Source of the DNA: Chryseobacterium sp. SSA4.19
GTDB lineage: Bacteria; Bacteroidota; Bacteroidia; Flavobacteriales; Weeksellaceae
Direction: 5' to 3'
DNA: 64,000 nucleotides
NCBI RefSeq assembly: GCF_022601875.1
Contig: NZ_JAKVIP010000005.1
Location: 106,955 to 170,954, forward strand
The translations under genes and the position numbers were made by a program. The notes beneath the pieces are model-generated. The model was not told where the DNA came from. It saw nothing but the letters and a program-made list of their open reading frames with translations, and searched no databases. Positions 35,826 through 44,619 of this stretch are shown here, piece by piece. Positions within the stretch are counted from its first letter, which is position 1. Each line of letters starts with the position of its first letter.

Positions 35826-36620
35826 ATGTCCCTGTATCAAAGAATTGCTGAAAAACTGCAATACATCAGCCCGGGTTTTTATAAGAGAAGGTTCTTTAAA
35901 AGCTTACATGGTCTTAATAAAGAAAATTTTTCTGCAAGAAACGTAGAGCCTGAACTGGTGTGGATTAAAGAATTTCTACCTAAAAATGCCGTCATCTTTG
36001 ATATTGGTGCCAATGTAGGAGCTTTTTTGTACCAGCTGGAAAACAAGCTGAATCACAAACACATTTATGGTTTCGAACCGAATAAAAAGCTTTATACACG
36101 CCTGAAAAGGCTGTTTCCGGGTATGAAGATTCTTCCTTTGGCACTTTCCGATGAAAATACTACCGCTGAATTTAAAGTCCCGATTATTAACGGCAAAATG
36201 ATTGCTTCGAGAGGAACCCTGAATACCGAATACAAGGAAAAAGGCGAAGAAAAAAGCTATACCGAAAAAGTAAAAGTCATTAAACTTGACGACTGGGCAG
36301 CTGCTGAACATCTGCAAAGACTTGATTTCATTAAAATTGATGTGGAAGGAAATGAAATGAAAACCCTTTTCGGAGCAAGAGAAACCATCAGGCAGTTTTC
36401 TCCTACGTTAATGGTTGAAATGGAACAGAGACATCACGACACACCGATCTGGAAAGAGATTTCAGAAGTTGAATCCTGGAATTATGATGCCCATTATCTT
36501 AACCGCCATACTTTCGAACTTGAAAAGCTAACGGAAGAAATCCTGCTGAGCAATACCAGCGACGAAAAGAATAAGACCGAATACATCAACAACATCATTT
36601 TTACCCCTAAAAGCCAATAG
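35826..36620 (+). CDS. FkbM family methyltransferase
   Basis: A 264-residue SAM-dependent methyltransferase. Motif I VIFDIGANVGAFLYQLE (about residues 56-72), FEPNKKLYTRL, and the FkbM block LDFIKIDVEGNEMKTLFGA are present. The start is set at MSLYQRIAEKL (35826) because the eight codons upstream are not family-like and TATATTTG (35797-35804), a -7 match, lies just before. It probably methylates a surface glycan sugar: the next gene, five bases away, is a polysaccharide flippase, and glycosyltransferases follow. Confidence 0.9.
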   Translation: MSLYQRIAEKLQYISPGFYKRRFFKSLHGLNKENFSARNVEPELVWIKEFLPKNAVIFDIGANVGAFLYQLENKLNHKHIYGFEPNKKLYTRLKRLFPGMKILPLALSDENTTAEFKVPIINGKMIASRGTLNTEYKEKGEEKSYTEKVKVIKLDDWAAAEHLQRLDFIKIDVEGNEMKTLFGARETIRQFSPTLMVEMEQRHHDTPIWKEISEVESWNYDAHYLNRHTFELEKLTEEILLSNTSDEKNKTEYINNIIFTPKSQ

Positions 36621-36624
36621 AAAG

Positions 36625-38127
36625 ATGAGCGTAGTTGCAAGACAGGGTTTTAAATATTCAGTTATCGGATATATCGGTTTTTTAATAGGAATGATTTCGG
36701 CTATTTTCATTGTTCCTATTGATCTTGGGTTCTACGGAACACTCCGTTATATTATGTCGACTGCTGAGATGCTCGTTCCTTTTGTTGTTTTCGGAATTTC
36801 ATACTCCAATGTGAAGTTCTTCCTAAAAGTAAACGAAGACGGAAAACGGCAGAATATGCTTTCCCTTTCTTTAGCAGCGGTTTTTTTTAATTTTATTATT
36901 TTCCTGGTTTTCTTTTTTCTGATCCCCTACATGTATCCGGCATTTAAAAACATGAAAGTCTGGAAGATTAAAGAAACTATTCTTCCACTGATTTTACTGC
37001 TTTCTTTCTGTGCTATTTTTAACAAATATATCTTAAATTACAAAAGGATTGTTGTGACCAACATTTTCGATAATCTTTTCCCGAAGATTGCCAATTTAGG
37101 AGCATTCCTTATATTCATGTACCTGGGTTCACAGTATGCAGAAACCTCATCAGTACCGGAAAATACTGCATTTATATTCTTTTTCGGAATGTTTGTTCTG
37201 ATGCTTTTCGGATACATTTATTACGCCAACAGGCTTGAAAAGATAAAATTTGATTTCAGCACAGATTATTTCAGGAAAGACAATTTTTATAAGGAATTTG
37301 CAACCTATAGCTTCTTCGGGTTCCTGGGAACATTTGGAAATTATATGGCCATCAACAGCTTTATGATTGGTGAATATCTGGGAATGGAGGAAAACGGAAT
37401 CTACAGCGTCCTGCTTGCTTTGGTTTCATTAATTTCCATTCCGCAACTCGGGCTTTTCAACATTTCCGCACCGATTATCAGTAAGAACCTGGCAGACGGA
37501 GATATGGAAGACCTGGACAGATTTCATAAAAAAACATCACTGACCATTTATTTTTTAGGCGCTGTTCTGTTCTCATGTATTATGGTAGGGTTTCCCTACT
37601 TAACGTATTTTATGCCTAAAAACGGAATGATGTTACGAGAATACGAACCTGTAATCTGGATTTGGGGATCTGCTGTCTTGGTTGATTTGGCAACGGGTTT
37701 TAACGGGAATATTATTTCACTTTCAAAGTATTACAAATTTAATATCCTGATGATGCTTTTACTCGCAGGATTAACAGTAGGGCTGAATGTATATTTTATT
37801 AAGCACACGGAATTAAAACTGATCGGGATTGCTTTATCCACGGCAATTTCCCTGACCCTGTATAATGTGATTAAAATCGCATTCAATTACTTTGTATTTA
37901 AAGTTTCACCGTTAAGTATTGAAATGATCTTCGTATCGATCATCTGTACGCTGGCCATAACCGTAGCCATTGTTTTACCGAATTTCAGCAATAATTTCAT
38001 CAACCTGATGTACAAACCGGCTGTTGTATTACTGTTGATCTTTATCGGGAATTATTTTACGAAAATTTTTCCGCTAGAGGATTATTTAAATAAAAACTTT
38101 ATTAAAAGTATCTTTAAATTCAAATAG
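36625..38127 (+). CDS. polysaccharide biosynthesis flippase (Wzx-like)
   Basis: A 500-residue inner-membrane protein of the MOP superfamily with about 13-14 hydrophobic segments. It starts GFKYSVIGYIGFLIGMISAIFI and contains the repeat-like YSFFGFLGTFGNYMAIN. It would flip lipid-linked oligosaccharides for O-antigen or capsule. It is co-transcribed with the FkbM gene (four-base gap). Its 3' end overlaps the convergent glycosyltransferase gene by eight bases. Confidence 0.88.
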   Translation: MSVVARQGFKYSVIGYIGFLIGMISAIFIVPIDLGFYGTLRYIMSTAEMLVPFVVFGISYSNVKFFLKVNEDGKRQNMLSLSLAAVFFNFIIFLVFFFLIPYMYPAFKNMKVWKIKETILPLILLLSFCAIFNKYILNYKRIVVTNIFDNLFPKIANLGAFLIFMYLGSQYAETSSVPENTAFIFFFGMFVLMLFGYIYYANRLEKIKFDFSTDYFRKDNFYKEFATYSFFGFLGTFGNYMAINSFMIGEYLGMEENGIYSVLLALVSLISIPQLGLFNISAPIISKNLADGDMEDLDRFHKKTSLTIYFLGAVLFSCIMVGFPYLTYFMPKNGMMLREYEPVIWIWGSAVLVDLATGFNGNIISLSKYYKFNILMMLLLAGLTVGLNVYFIKHTELKLIGIALSTAISLTLYNVIKIAFNYFVFKVSPLSIEMIFVSIICTLAITVAIVLPNFSNNFINLMYKPAVVLLLIFIGNYFTKIFPLEDYLNKNFIKSIFKFK

Positions 38128-39166
38128 CCGTAAGCTGGTTCAAGACTTTTTCAGTTCTTTTCTGAACAGCTTCTTTAGCATACTTTTCCTGAAAGTCGAA
38201 TGAAGTATCTTTAAGCATTTTAAATTGCTCCAAGATATCTTTACGTTCAGGAATAATAAAATCTGATGCATACGGATAATTGACAGGAAAAATAGCCGGC
38301 TTACCGTATTTTATCGCGTCTCCTACATTTCCGGTCATTTTAGTTCGTCCGTACACTTCCGTCTGACTGAAAAATTCTGTTTCCTGCCGAATCGGGCACC
38401 ACAGTACATCTGCCTGCTGCATTCTTTTTTCAAAGTCTTGAGGAGATACTCTTTCCGGAAAATAAGTCATGGTAATATTCAATGGCAGGCTTGATGATAA
38501 TTCCTCCAACTGTTTTAACTCCTTCCCTTTTGCTTTACCCAGGAAAATAAATTCAAGATTTTCATCAGTCCGTAAATTTCTGATGGTATCAAAAATATGA
38601 TTATAATCCCTTCTCTTTTGTGATACGCCTCCTGGAATAGCAATGACCAATTCCTGTTTCGGCTGATGTTCAAAATTTCCGATATGGAAAACCGGAAGAA
38701 ACCTTAGGCGGCCGGAAGATAATCCTTCATCGAGTATTAAAAGATTTTTTGCTTTTTTAAACACTTCTGAAGCCTCAGACAATCCTTCTTTCCATAAAAG
38801 TTTGATTCTGTATAAAATATCTTCTTTAAATATGCTCTTTATCAGATCTAAACGTGAAGCGTTCATAAAATTGATATTATGAACAATGACTGCAGCATTG
38901 TACTTTTTCACAATAGCATGGAAAGTATTAAAGTAACGGTGAACCGTCCCAATAATAACAAGATCATATTTTTTTTTCTTCAGCTGCTCCAAGATCATTG
39001 AACTGTCTGATACAAAGGTATTCTGTCCTGAATTACTGATCTGACCTTTAACTTTCTCTGAAACATAATAATCGACTTGAAATTCATCAGAATCCTGCAT
39101 AATTTCCATAAAGCCCTGCATGATCTCCGCATGGGTATCTATTTCTATGTAGGCAATTTTTTTCAA
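38120..39166 (-). CDS. GT-B fold glycosyltransferase-like protein
   Basis: A 348-residue protein. It begins KKIAYIEIDTHAEIMQGFME and has a C-terminal Rossmann-like half with LVIAIPGGVSQKRRDYN, EFIFLGKAKGKEL, and ADVLWCPIRQETEFF ... GDAIKYGKPAIFP, the donor-site pattern of GT4-like enzymes. The classical EX7E motif is not evident. It lies 67 bases downstream of a GT2 gene on the same strand, so the two probably act on the same surface glycan. Donor and acceptor are unknown. Confidence 0.78.
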   Translation of the reverse strand: MKKIAYIEIDTHAEIMQGFMEIMQDSDEFQVDYYVSEKVKGQISNSGQNTFVSDSSMILEQLKKKKYDLVIIGTVHRYFNTFHAIVKKYNAAVIVHNINFMNASRLDLIKSIFKEDILYRIKLLWKEGLSEASEVFKKAKNLLILDEGLSSGRLRFLPVFHIGNFEHQPKQELVIAIPGGVSQKRRDYNHIFDTIRNLRTDENLEFIFLGKAKGKELKQLEELSSSLPLNITMTYFPERVSPQDFEKRMQQADVLWCPIRQETEFFSQTEVYGRTKMTGNVGDAIKYGKPAIFPVNYPYASDFIIPERKDILEQFKMLKDTSFDFQEKYAKEAVQKRTEKVLNQLTAI

Positions 39167-39233
39167 ATGTATATTTTTATTAACGAAAGATTAAAAATAA
39201 GCTGCTATTACAAATACAAATTATCTCTGAAAA

Positions 39234-40088
39234 TTACATCTTCAGCCACTTTTTCTTAAGCATGTTCCAGCGCTGCCGGTTAATGATTTTTTGTTCGTCT
39301 CCGGAGATTTTTAATTCCAATTGGCGGGACCGGCACTTTTCATATGATTTGATTATTGCAAAAAAGAATGAAGCAGATTTGCTTTTCAGAGCTTCTTTTG
39401 ATGATGCTATATAAGCCAGCCCTCTGTTTAATCCTAAAAAATAAAAATATCTCCCGTAATATTCTGCAGGTTTTATGGTATAGTCTGCACCCTTTACTTT
39501 AATCAGTTTTACATGCAGTTCGGATAAAACCGCTTCTTTCCAGCCCAGATTTTCCAGTAAAATAGAATCGATATTATCCCAGCCCAGAGTTTCACGGATT
39601 CCTCCCATCTGAATATAGCTTTCTTTACGATAGGCTTTTACCGGTCCACGGACGTGATGCCTATTTGAATTCCCTTCATATTCCCAGCTTCCATTCTTTT
39701 CCACATATAAAAGTCCGCCTACGAGGCCATATTCCGGATGATCTTTAAAGGCTTCAGCTGTTTTTTCCAGATAATTTTCAGGAAGAATGATATCCGCATC
39801 AAACTTACAGATGATATCAAACTCATCCATATTTTGAGAATTCAATCCCTTTTTAAAAGCACTGACCACTTTGGATCCCGGCTGATGGGCTGACTTCTGC
39901 AGACTGACCGTGCTAAATCGGGAATCGTGGCCGGTGTATTCTTTTATAATGTCTTCCGTTCTGTCCGTAGAACCGTCATTGACCACCACTATTTTAAAAT
40001 CCTTATGTGTCTGCTGCTGCAAAGAATCCAGTGTCAGCGAAAGATGTACTTCTTCGTTATGCGCAGGAATGATGATTAAAAATTTCAA
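39234..40088 (-). CDS. family 2 glycosyltransferase
   Basis: A 284-residue GT-A enzyme. The nucleotide-sugar binding block IIPAHNEEVHLSLTLDSL and VVNDGSTDRTEDII are followed by DIICKFDADIILPENYLE (a DxD-like motif) and GPVKAYRKESYIQMGG. The C-terminal part is basic. It has no membrane segments of the processive GT2 type. It is encoded with the GT-B gene downstream. The 75-base upstream gap contains AATTACTGA/TCAGTAATT (40124-40132, 40140-40148), an inverted repeat that may end aspA transcription. Confidence 0.92.
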   Translation of the reverse strand: MKFLIIIPAHNEEVHLSLTLDSLQQQTHKDFKIVVVNDGSTDRTEDIIKEYTGHDSRFSTVSLQKSAHQPGSKVVSAFKKGLNSQNMDEFDIICKFDADIILPENYLEKTAEAFKDHPEYGLVGGLLYVEKNGSWEYEGNSNRHHVRGPVKAYRKESYIQMGGIRETLGWDNIDSILLENLGWKEAVLSELHVKLIKVKGADYTIKPAEYYGRYFYFLGLNRGLAYIASSKEALKSKSASFFFAIIKSYEKCRSRQLELKISGDEQKIINRQRWNMLKKKWLKM

Positions 40089-40163
40089 GACAGATGATCA
40101 TTAAGAATTGATGAATGATACATAATTACTGACCGATCATCAGTAATTATTTATCATTTAATT

Positions 40164-41564
40164 TTATTTATCGTGTGGCTTCAGCATATTTCTCGGATCA
40201 AGAATTTCGTCCAGCTTATCCTGAGACAGAATGCCTTTTTCCAGGACCAGATCGTAGACACTCTTTCCGGTTTGCAGGGATTCTTTAGCAATTTCCGTAG
40301 AATGTTTATAGCCGATGTAAGGATTCAGTGCCGTTACAATACCAATACTGTGTTTCACCATATTAAAGCAGACATCTTTATTTGCAGTGATTCCAACAAC
40401 ACATTTTTCACGTAGCGTATCCAGCGCATTACAAAGAAAATGAATATTTTCCATAATCGCATGGGAAAGAACAGGTTCCATAACATTAAGTTGTAACTGA
40501 CCTGCTTCTGCCGCGAAAGTTACAGTAAGATCATTCCCAAACACCTTAAAACATACCTGATTAACAACTTCGGGAATAACCGGATTGACTTTACCCGGCA
40601 TGATTGATGATCCAGGCTGCATAGGCGGAAGGTTAATCTCAAAAAGCCCGGCTCTTGGCCCTGAAGAAAGCAATCTGAGGTCATTGCAGATCTTTGATAA
40701 TTTCACGGCAAGACGTTTCATGGCTGAAGAGTAAATAACATACGAACCGGTATCAGGAGTCGCTTCTACAAGATTTGGTGCGGAAACCACAGGAAAGCCG
40801 GTAATCAGGGCTAAATTTTTAGCGCAAAGAACCGCATAACCTACCGGCGCATTAATGCCGGTTCCAATGGCAGTCGCTCCCATATTGACTTCTACAAAAA
40901 GATTGGCATTGTTATTCAGTTTGGAAATATCTTCTTCCAATGTAGCGGCAAATGCTTCAAATTCCTGTCCTAATGTCATTGGGACAGCATCCTGCAGCTG
41001 TGTCCTGCCCATTTTTATAATCCCCTGGAATTCTTTTCCTTTTTCCCTGAATGCTTCAACGATTTTTTCCAGTTTTTCAACCAGCGTTGCATTCATCTGA
41101 AGCAGTCCCATTTTTATGGCTGTAGGATATGCGTCATTCGTGGATTGTGAAAGATTGATATGATCGTTAGGAGAACAAAATTCATACTGTCCTTTTTCCT
41201 TTCCTATTTTTTCTAAAACCCGGTTGGCAATTACTTCATTGGCATTCATATTAATCGAGGTTCCGGCTCCGCCCTGAATCATATCCACCGGGAATTGCTC
41301 ATGAAGCTCACCGTTGATTAGTTCATCACAGACTTCAGCAATACTGTAGTACAATTTCTCATCCAGAAGACCCAGCTCATAGTTGGTTTTTGCTGCCGCT
41401 TTTTTTACGTAAGCCAGTCCTCTGATAAACTGAGGATAAGAAGCCAAAAGCTGTCCCGATATTTTGAAATTATTGATCGCTCTCTGTGTCTGCACCCCAT
41501 AATAAGCATGAATGGGAACATCCAGTACGCCTAATAAATCACTCTCTTTTCTGAAATTTTCCAT
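40164..41564 (-). CDS. aspA: aspartate ammonia-lyase
   Basis: A 466-residue member of the fumarase/aspartase superfamily. The signature GSSIMPGKVNPVIPE contains the catalytic serine region, and GGAGTSINMNANEVIAN and SQSTNDAYPTA are also present. The N-terminus RKESDLLGVLDVPIHAYYGVQTQRA favours aspartase over fumarase. It converts L-aspartate to fumarate and ammonia in the cytoplasm. It is monocistronic, with a hairpin between it and the amidase gene. Confidence 0.95.
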   Translation of the reverse strand: MENFRKESDLLGVLDVPIHAYYGVQTQRAINNFKISGQLLASYPQFIRGLAYVKKAAAKTNYELGLLDEKLYYSIAEVCDELINGELHEQFPVDMIQGGAGTSINMNANEVIANRVLEKIGKEKGQYEFCSPNDHINLSQSTNDAYPTAIKMGLLQMNATLVEKLEKIVEAFREKGKEFQGIIKMGRTQLQDAVPMTLGQEFEAFAATLEEDISKLNNNANLFVEVNMGATAIGTGINAPVGYAVLCAKNLALITGFPVVSAPNLVEATPDTGSYVIYSSAMKRLAVKLSKICNDLRLLSSGPRAGLFEINLPPMQPGSSIMPGKVNPVIPEVVNQVCFKVFGNDLTVTFAAEAGQLQLNVMEPVLSHAIMENIHFLCNALDTLREKCVVGITANKDVCFNMVKHSIGIVTALNPYIGYKHSTEIAKESLQTGKSVYDLVLEKGILSQDKLDEILDPRNMLKPHDK

Positions 41565-41602
41565 TACGGATTTTTTAACTGTTTTTGAAACCTTAAATAT
41601 AA

Positions 41603-41630
41603 CAAAAACGCATCGGTTTCGATGCGTTTT
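41603..41630 (-). terminator. intrinsic terminator after the amidase gene
   Basis: An 11-bp perfect stem AAAACGCATCG/CGATGCGTTTT with loop GTTT; the T-rich side follows on the minus strand, just past the amidase stop codon. Confidence 0.82.
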
Positions 41631-41637
41631 ACGGTAT

Positions 41638-42663
41638 TTATTTTACCGGATATTTTTGTATCAAAGCCTGTAATATGGCAAATGTTTCAGCATCCATAAT
41701 TCCGTCATAGTTTTGCGGGCGGAAATGGTATTGGAAAGCTTCAATGGTTTTCTTGGTAGCATCATCCCATTTTCCGCTTAAATCCAAAGCATATCCAAAT
41801 TTCTGCAACTGGGTCTGCACATTGAAAATAAACGCAGGGTCAATATATTTTGTCTGAAAATCCGTAGAGGTTGCCAGGTCATAATAGCCTTGCTTAATGG
41901 CGTCATCATACCACATCCCAATCTGATACTCATCGTACAGCTTTTTCCATGGAAACAGAGGGCCCGGATCCTGTTTTCTGGTCGGGGCAATATCAGAATG
42001 GGCCAGAATATTGGTAGCAGGAATCTGGTATCTTGTTGTAATATCCTTAACCAAGGCGGCTACTTTTTTTATCTGGGCATCATCAAAAGGAACAAATATT
42101 TTTTTTCCGGAAGCATCAGCAGTATAACCCATGTTTACGATTTCAATTCCTATCGATGTATCGTTCAGGTTTTTATCAGCTCTCCAGGCACTGACCCCGG
42201 CATGATAAGCCCGTTTGTTTTCATCAACCAACTGATAAATTTCGTTGTCTCCTGTGTTGTTCACCAGGTAATGTGCGCTTACTGCCTGCTGTGAAAGCAC
42301 GGTAATGGATTTATCGTCCGGCAATGCCGTATAGTGAAGAATAAGATACCGCTGTCTGAAGTTTTGCGCAATAGCCGGGAAATAAGTTTTTACAACCTTG
42401 TAACCGACAGGTTTTGCGGAAACGATGGAACCATAACTCGCCGTATTGTCATTCTTTGTAGCATCTGCTATATTGGTCGTAAAAAATTCTACTCCATGCT
42501 CAGAGCTGACCTTTGGTTTTGGCTTTTCAACAGGTGTTTTTGTAACTGTTTTCGGCTGCACGGAAGCGGTCCGGGGAATGTACTGTCTTTTCTTGGCATT
42601 CTGCTGAGAAGTACATGAAAAAACGAAAGCGCTTAATCCGATGATATATAATGTTTTACGCAT
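41638..42663 (-). CDS. lipoprotein N-acetylmuramoyl-L-alanine amidase
   Basis: A 341-residue exported peptidoglycan hydrolase. The signal MRKTLYIIGLSAFVFSC gives lipobox Cys17. An Amidase_2 (AmpD-like) domain carries the zinc ligands in LILHYTALPD, RAYHAGVSAW and AHSDIAPTRKQDPGPLFPW. The last 70 residues form a peptidoglycan-binding domain (VQTQLQKFGYALDLSGKWDDATKK). It probably recycles or remodels the wall from the outer-membrane inner leaflet. It is transcribed alone, with the tRNA cluster divergent upstream. Confidence 0.94.
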   Translation of the reverse strand: MRKTLYIIGLSAFVFSCTSQQNAKKRQYIPRTASVQPKTVTKTPVEKPKPKVSSEHGVEFFTTNIADATKNDNTASYGSIVSAKPVGYKVVKTYFPAIAQNFRQRYLILHYTALPDDKSITVLSQQAVSAHYLVNNTGDNEIYQLVDENKRAYHAGVSAWRADKNLNDTSIGIEIVNMGYTADASGKKIFVPFDDAQIKKVAALVKDITTRYQIPATNILAHSDIAPTRKQDPGPLFPWKKLYDEYQIGMWYDDAIKQGYYDLATSTDFQTKYIDPAFIFNVQTQLQKFGYALDLSGKWDDATKKTIEAFQYHFRPQNYDGIMDAETFAILQALIQKYPVK

Positions 42664-42722
42664 TTGCTTATTTTTTTAGTCGTTTATCAGCTCAAAAATA
42701 CATAAATTTTTCTTGAAAAACA

Positions 42723-42754
42723 TTTGGTAAATAATGAAATCTATTCTATATTTG
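42723..42754 (+). promoter_or_regulatory. promoter of the tRNA-Ser-Pro-Arg operon
   Basis: TTTG (42723-42726), a 20-base spacer and TATATTTG (42747-42754) match the Bacteroidota consensus. The tRNA-Ser starts 46 bases later. Confidence 0.72.
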
Positions 42755-42799
42755 CACTCGCAATAACGGAACAAAGATCTTTAAAATACAATAATAAAT

Positions 42800-42886
42800 G
42801 GAGAGTTGCCTGAGTGGCCGAAAGGACATGTTTGCTAAACATGCGTACTGGAAACGGTACCAAGGGTTCGAATCCCTTACTCTCCG
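42800..42886 (+). tRNA. tRNA-Ser (GCT)
   Basis: A class II tRNA of 87 bases. Acceptor stem GGAGAGT/ACTCTCC with discriminator G, anticodon loop TTGCTAA (GCT), a long variable arm (GTACTGGAAACGGTAC), and T arm GGTTCGAATCC. It is the first gene of a three-tRNA operon. Confidence 0.96.
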
Positions 42887-42899
42887 CATTTATTATTCT

Positions 42900-42974
42900 C
42901 GGGGCGTAGCGTAGTCCGGTCATCGCGCCTGGTTTGGGACCAGGAGGTCGCAGGTTCGAATCCTGCCGCCCCGA
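42900..42974 (+). tRNA. tRNA-Pro (TGG), copy 1
   Basis: Acceptor CGGGGCG/CGCCCCG with discriminator A, anticodon loop TTTGGGA (TGG), T arm GGTTCGAATCC. Identical to the copy at 45009-45083. Confidence 0.96.
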
Positions 42975-43006
42975 CTGTTTTAGTAGTTTTCTCAAAACTA
43001 TGTAAT

Positions 43007-43080
43007 GGGTGCGTAGCTCAGCTGGATAGAGCATCTGCCTTCTAAGCAGACGGTCAAAGGTTCGAATCCTTTCGCGCTCA
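43007..43080 (+). tRNA. tRNA-Arg (TCT), copy 1
   Basis: Acceptor GGGTGCG/CGCGCTC (two G-T pairs) with discriminator A, anticodon loop CTTCTAA (TCT), T arm GGTTCGAATCC. Identical to the copy at 45116-45189. Confidence 0.96.
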
Positions 43081-43082
43081 CA

Positions 43083-43115
43083 AAAACCTTACAACTTTTG
43101 CTGTGAGGTTTTTTG
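43083..43115 (+). terminator. terminator of the first tRNA cluster
   Basis: AACCTTACA pairs with TGTGAGGTT (one wobble), followed by TTTTTGTTTTTT, three bases after tRNA-Arg. Confidence 0.75.
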
Positions 43116-43272
43116 TTTTTTATACTTCGCTGATAAATAATTATTCATATAACTTTATAATTATTATAATATCCTGATTTTTATAAAAATATATATTGAA
43201 ATTTCTGTGACATTTTGCGAAATATAAAATAGCCGACTTGCGTCGGTTCTCGCATATTTACTGCTACTATAA

Positions 43273-43662
43273 TTATTCTCTGGTAAAATAAAATGTTTGA
43301 GAATCATGAGAAACCTTCAGTGTATCTCTGCTGTTGTCAGAATTGATTTCTTTCTTAAAAATATTTTGATCTTTACTATCTTTCGACAGCTTACCATATT
43401 TACTTGATACAATATCGAAATCAAAGCCTTTTAAGTTTGCAAATCTTACAACAATGGCTTTTTTCCGCTCTCCTACGTTAGTTTCAAAGACACCTGCTTT
43501 TACAAGAACAGTATCTGACTGATTAAGAACAACAGTATCATAATCATTAAAAAAGGTCTTTTTGCCTCCAACCAATTTGTATTTGATATAGCTTCCGCCA
43601 GGACATGCAACCATTAACAAACAAATGAATAGAAAGCAACTGATTTTTAATAATTTTTTCAT
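43273..43662 (-). CDS. small lipoprotein, unknown
   Basis: A 129-residue lipoprotein with signal peptide MKKLLKISCFLFICLLMVAC (lipobox Cys20). The mature part is beta-rich and charged, with no recognised domain. It lies between the two tRNA-Pro/Arg repeats and two bases downstream of a frameshifted gene remnant on the same strand. An effector/immunity pair with that remnant is possible, but nothing in the sequence proves it. The hairpin CCGAC-TTGC-GTCGG (43233-43246) downstream may end transcription. Confidence 0.65.
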   Translation of the reverse strand: MKKLLKISCFLFICLLMVACPGGSYIKYKLVGGKKTFFNDYDTVVLNQSDTVLVKAGVFETNVGERKKAIVVRFANLKGFDFDIVSSKYGKLSKDSKDQNIFKKEINSDNSRDTLKVSHDSQTFYFTRE

Positions 43663-43664
43663 TT

Positions 43665-43816
43665 TTACAATTTAATACAATTTCCATTAGTATCTGTAAT
43701 AGTACATCCTCCAACCTGCTGAAGTTTGTATTCAGCATCAAATTCATTATACCGCATACCTTCATTCTTATACTCCACGTAAGGGTCTTATACCCATAAA
43801 TGTACATAAAATCCAT
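43665..43816 (-). pseudogene. frameshifted remnant of a small gene or gene 3' end
   Basis: From ATG 43816 the minus strand reads MDFMYIYGYK. A single missing base near 43786 would then restore DPYVEYKNEGMRYNEFDAEY and continue through GGCTITDTNGNCIKL to a stop two bases before the lipoprotein start. Without the shift the downstream 40 codons are closed by a stop at 43788-43790. The downstream part has normal amino-acid use and so looks like former coding sequence. I do not recognise the family. Confidence 0.45.
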
Positions 43817-43819
43817 TGT

Positions 43820-44022
43820 TCAACGATACCATGCATCTGGAATACAGCCCAACCCTGAGGTTTTGGAATATGGACGTACCTTTGTAGTAATGCTGGTGTA
43901 TATAAAAGAGCGGGATTCGATCTATTACTGTATTATTAAAAATTGGAATGTTCTATACGGTTCATTTACCAATAAGATTTGAATTTTAGATGTACTGTTC
44001 ATTATTTAAAACCTATTCCCAA
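43820..44022. other. AT-rich gap upstream of the remnant
   Basis: Together with the remnant this makes a gene-poor stretch of about 360 bases. A 60-codon plus-strand open frame (43800-43982) exists, but it has no family signature and no promoter-like element. Three minus-strand frames also hold partial open frames, consistent with decayed coding sequence. Confidence 0.35.
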
Positions 44023-44619
44023 TCAATTATCACTCAGTTTTGCATACATTTCCAGACTTATAAACTGGTCGTTTTTCAATTCACAGTCTCTCATTATTCC
44101 TTCAAGTTCAAATCCCAGTTGATTGAGTATCTTTTTACTGTTTTCATTTTCTATTTCAACAACAGCTTCAATCCGATGCACCAACATTATTTTAAATGCA
44201 TGATCACATGCCGCTTTTCCCGCCTCTTTCATAATTCCCAAGCCCCAGAACTCAGGCAACAGCCAATATCCCATTTCAATTTTCCTGTTTTCTTTGTTCC
44301 AGTTATTGAATCCGACGGCTCCAAGAAAATTAAAATTATAACGGTCACAAACTGCCCACCAGATACCGGTTTCCTCTTTTTCTATTTTTTCAAACCAATA
44401 CATCTGCTCCTTTGTTGCTACCAAGCTTTCATAATGCACGCCATAATGTTCAATTACTGAAGGATGGGATAATCCGCAGTACACCGATTCAATATCGTTT
44501 GCCTTGAATCTTCTTAATATTAATCTTTCAGTAGTCAGAATAGGGAAACATTTATGTACTATATTTAAACCAGAATTGTCCGGCAATGGTATTATTTTAT
44601 CACAATGATTATCTTTCAT
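44023..44619 (-). CDS. GNAT family N-acetyltransferase (RimJ/RimL type)
   Basis: A 198-residue acetyltransferase. The N-terminal TERLILRRFKANDIESVY and the acetyl-CoA binding region GYWLLPEFWGLGIMKEAGKAACDHAF, then ENENSKKILNQLGFELEGIMRD, define an Acetyltransf_3 domain. It is slightly longer than the family because of a 25-residue N-terminal extension; Met1 may be too early. Substrate unknown. It sits in the accessory segment between the two tRNA repeats. Confidence 0.9.
   Translation of the reverse strand: MKDNHCDKIIPLPDNSGLNIVHKCFPILTTERLILRRFKANDIESVYCGLSHPSVIEHYGVHYESLVATKEQMYWFEKIEKEETGIWWAVCDRYNFNFLGAVGFNNWNKENRKIEMGYWLLPEFWGLGIMKEAGKAACDHAFKIMLVHRIEAVVEIENENSKKILNQLGFELEGIMRDCELKNDQFISLEMYAKLSDN

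Larger units (their letters stand above)
42899..43081 (+). repeat. 183-bp direct repeat, copy 1 (tRNA-Pro + tRNA-Arg)
   Basis: An exact duplicate of 45008-45190, including the 32-base spacer between the two tRNAs. The flanking bases on both sides differ, so the repeat unit is precisely the two tRNA genes plus a base or two. Confidence 0.97.

Noticed and set aside
43800..43982. 60-codon plus-strand open frame between the tRNA repeats
   Set aside because: No family signature and no promoter-like box close by; it overlaps the minus-strand remnant and has unremarkable composition.
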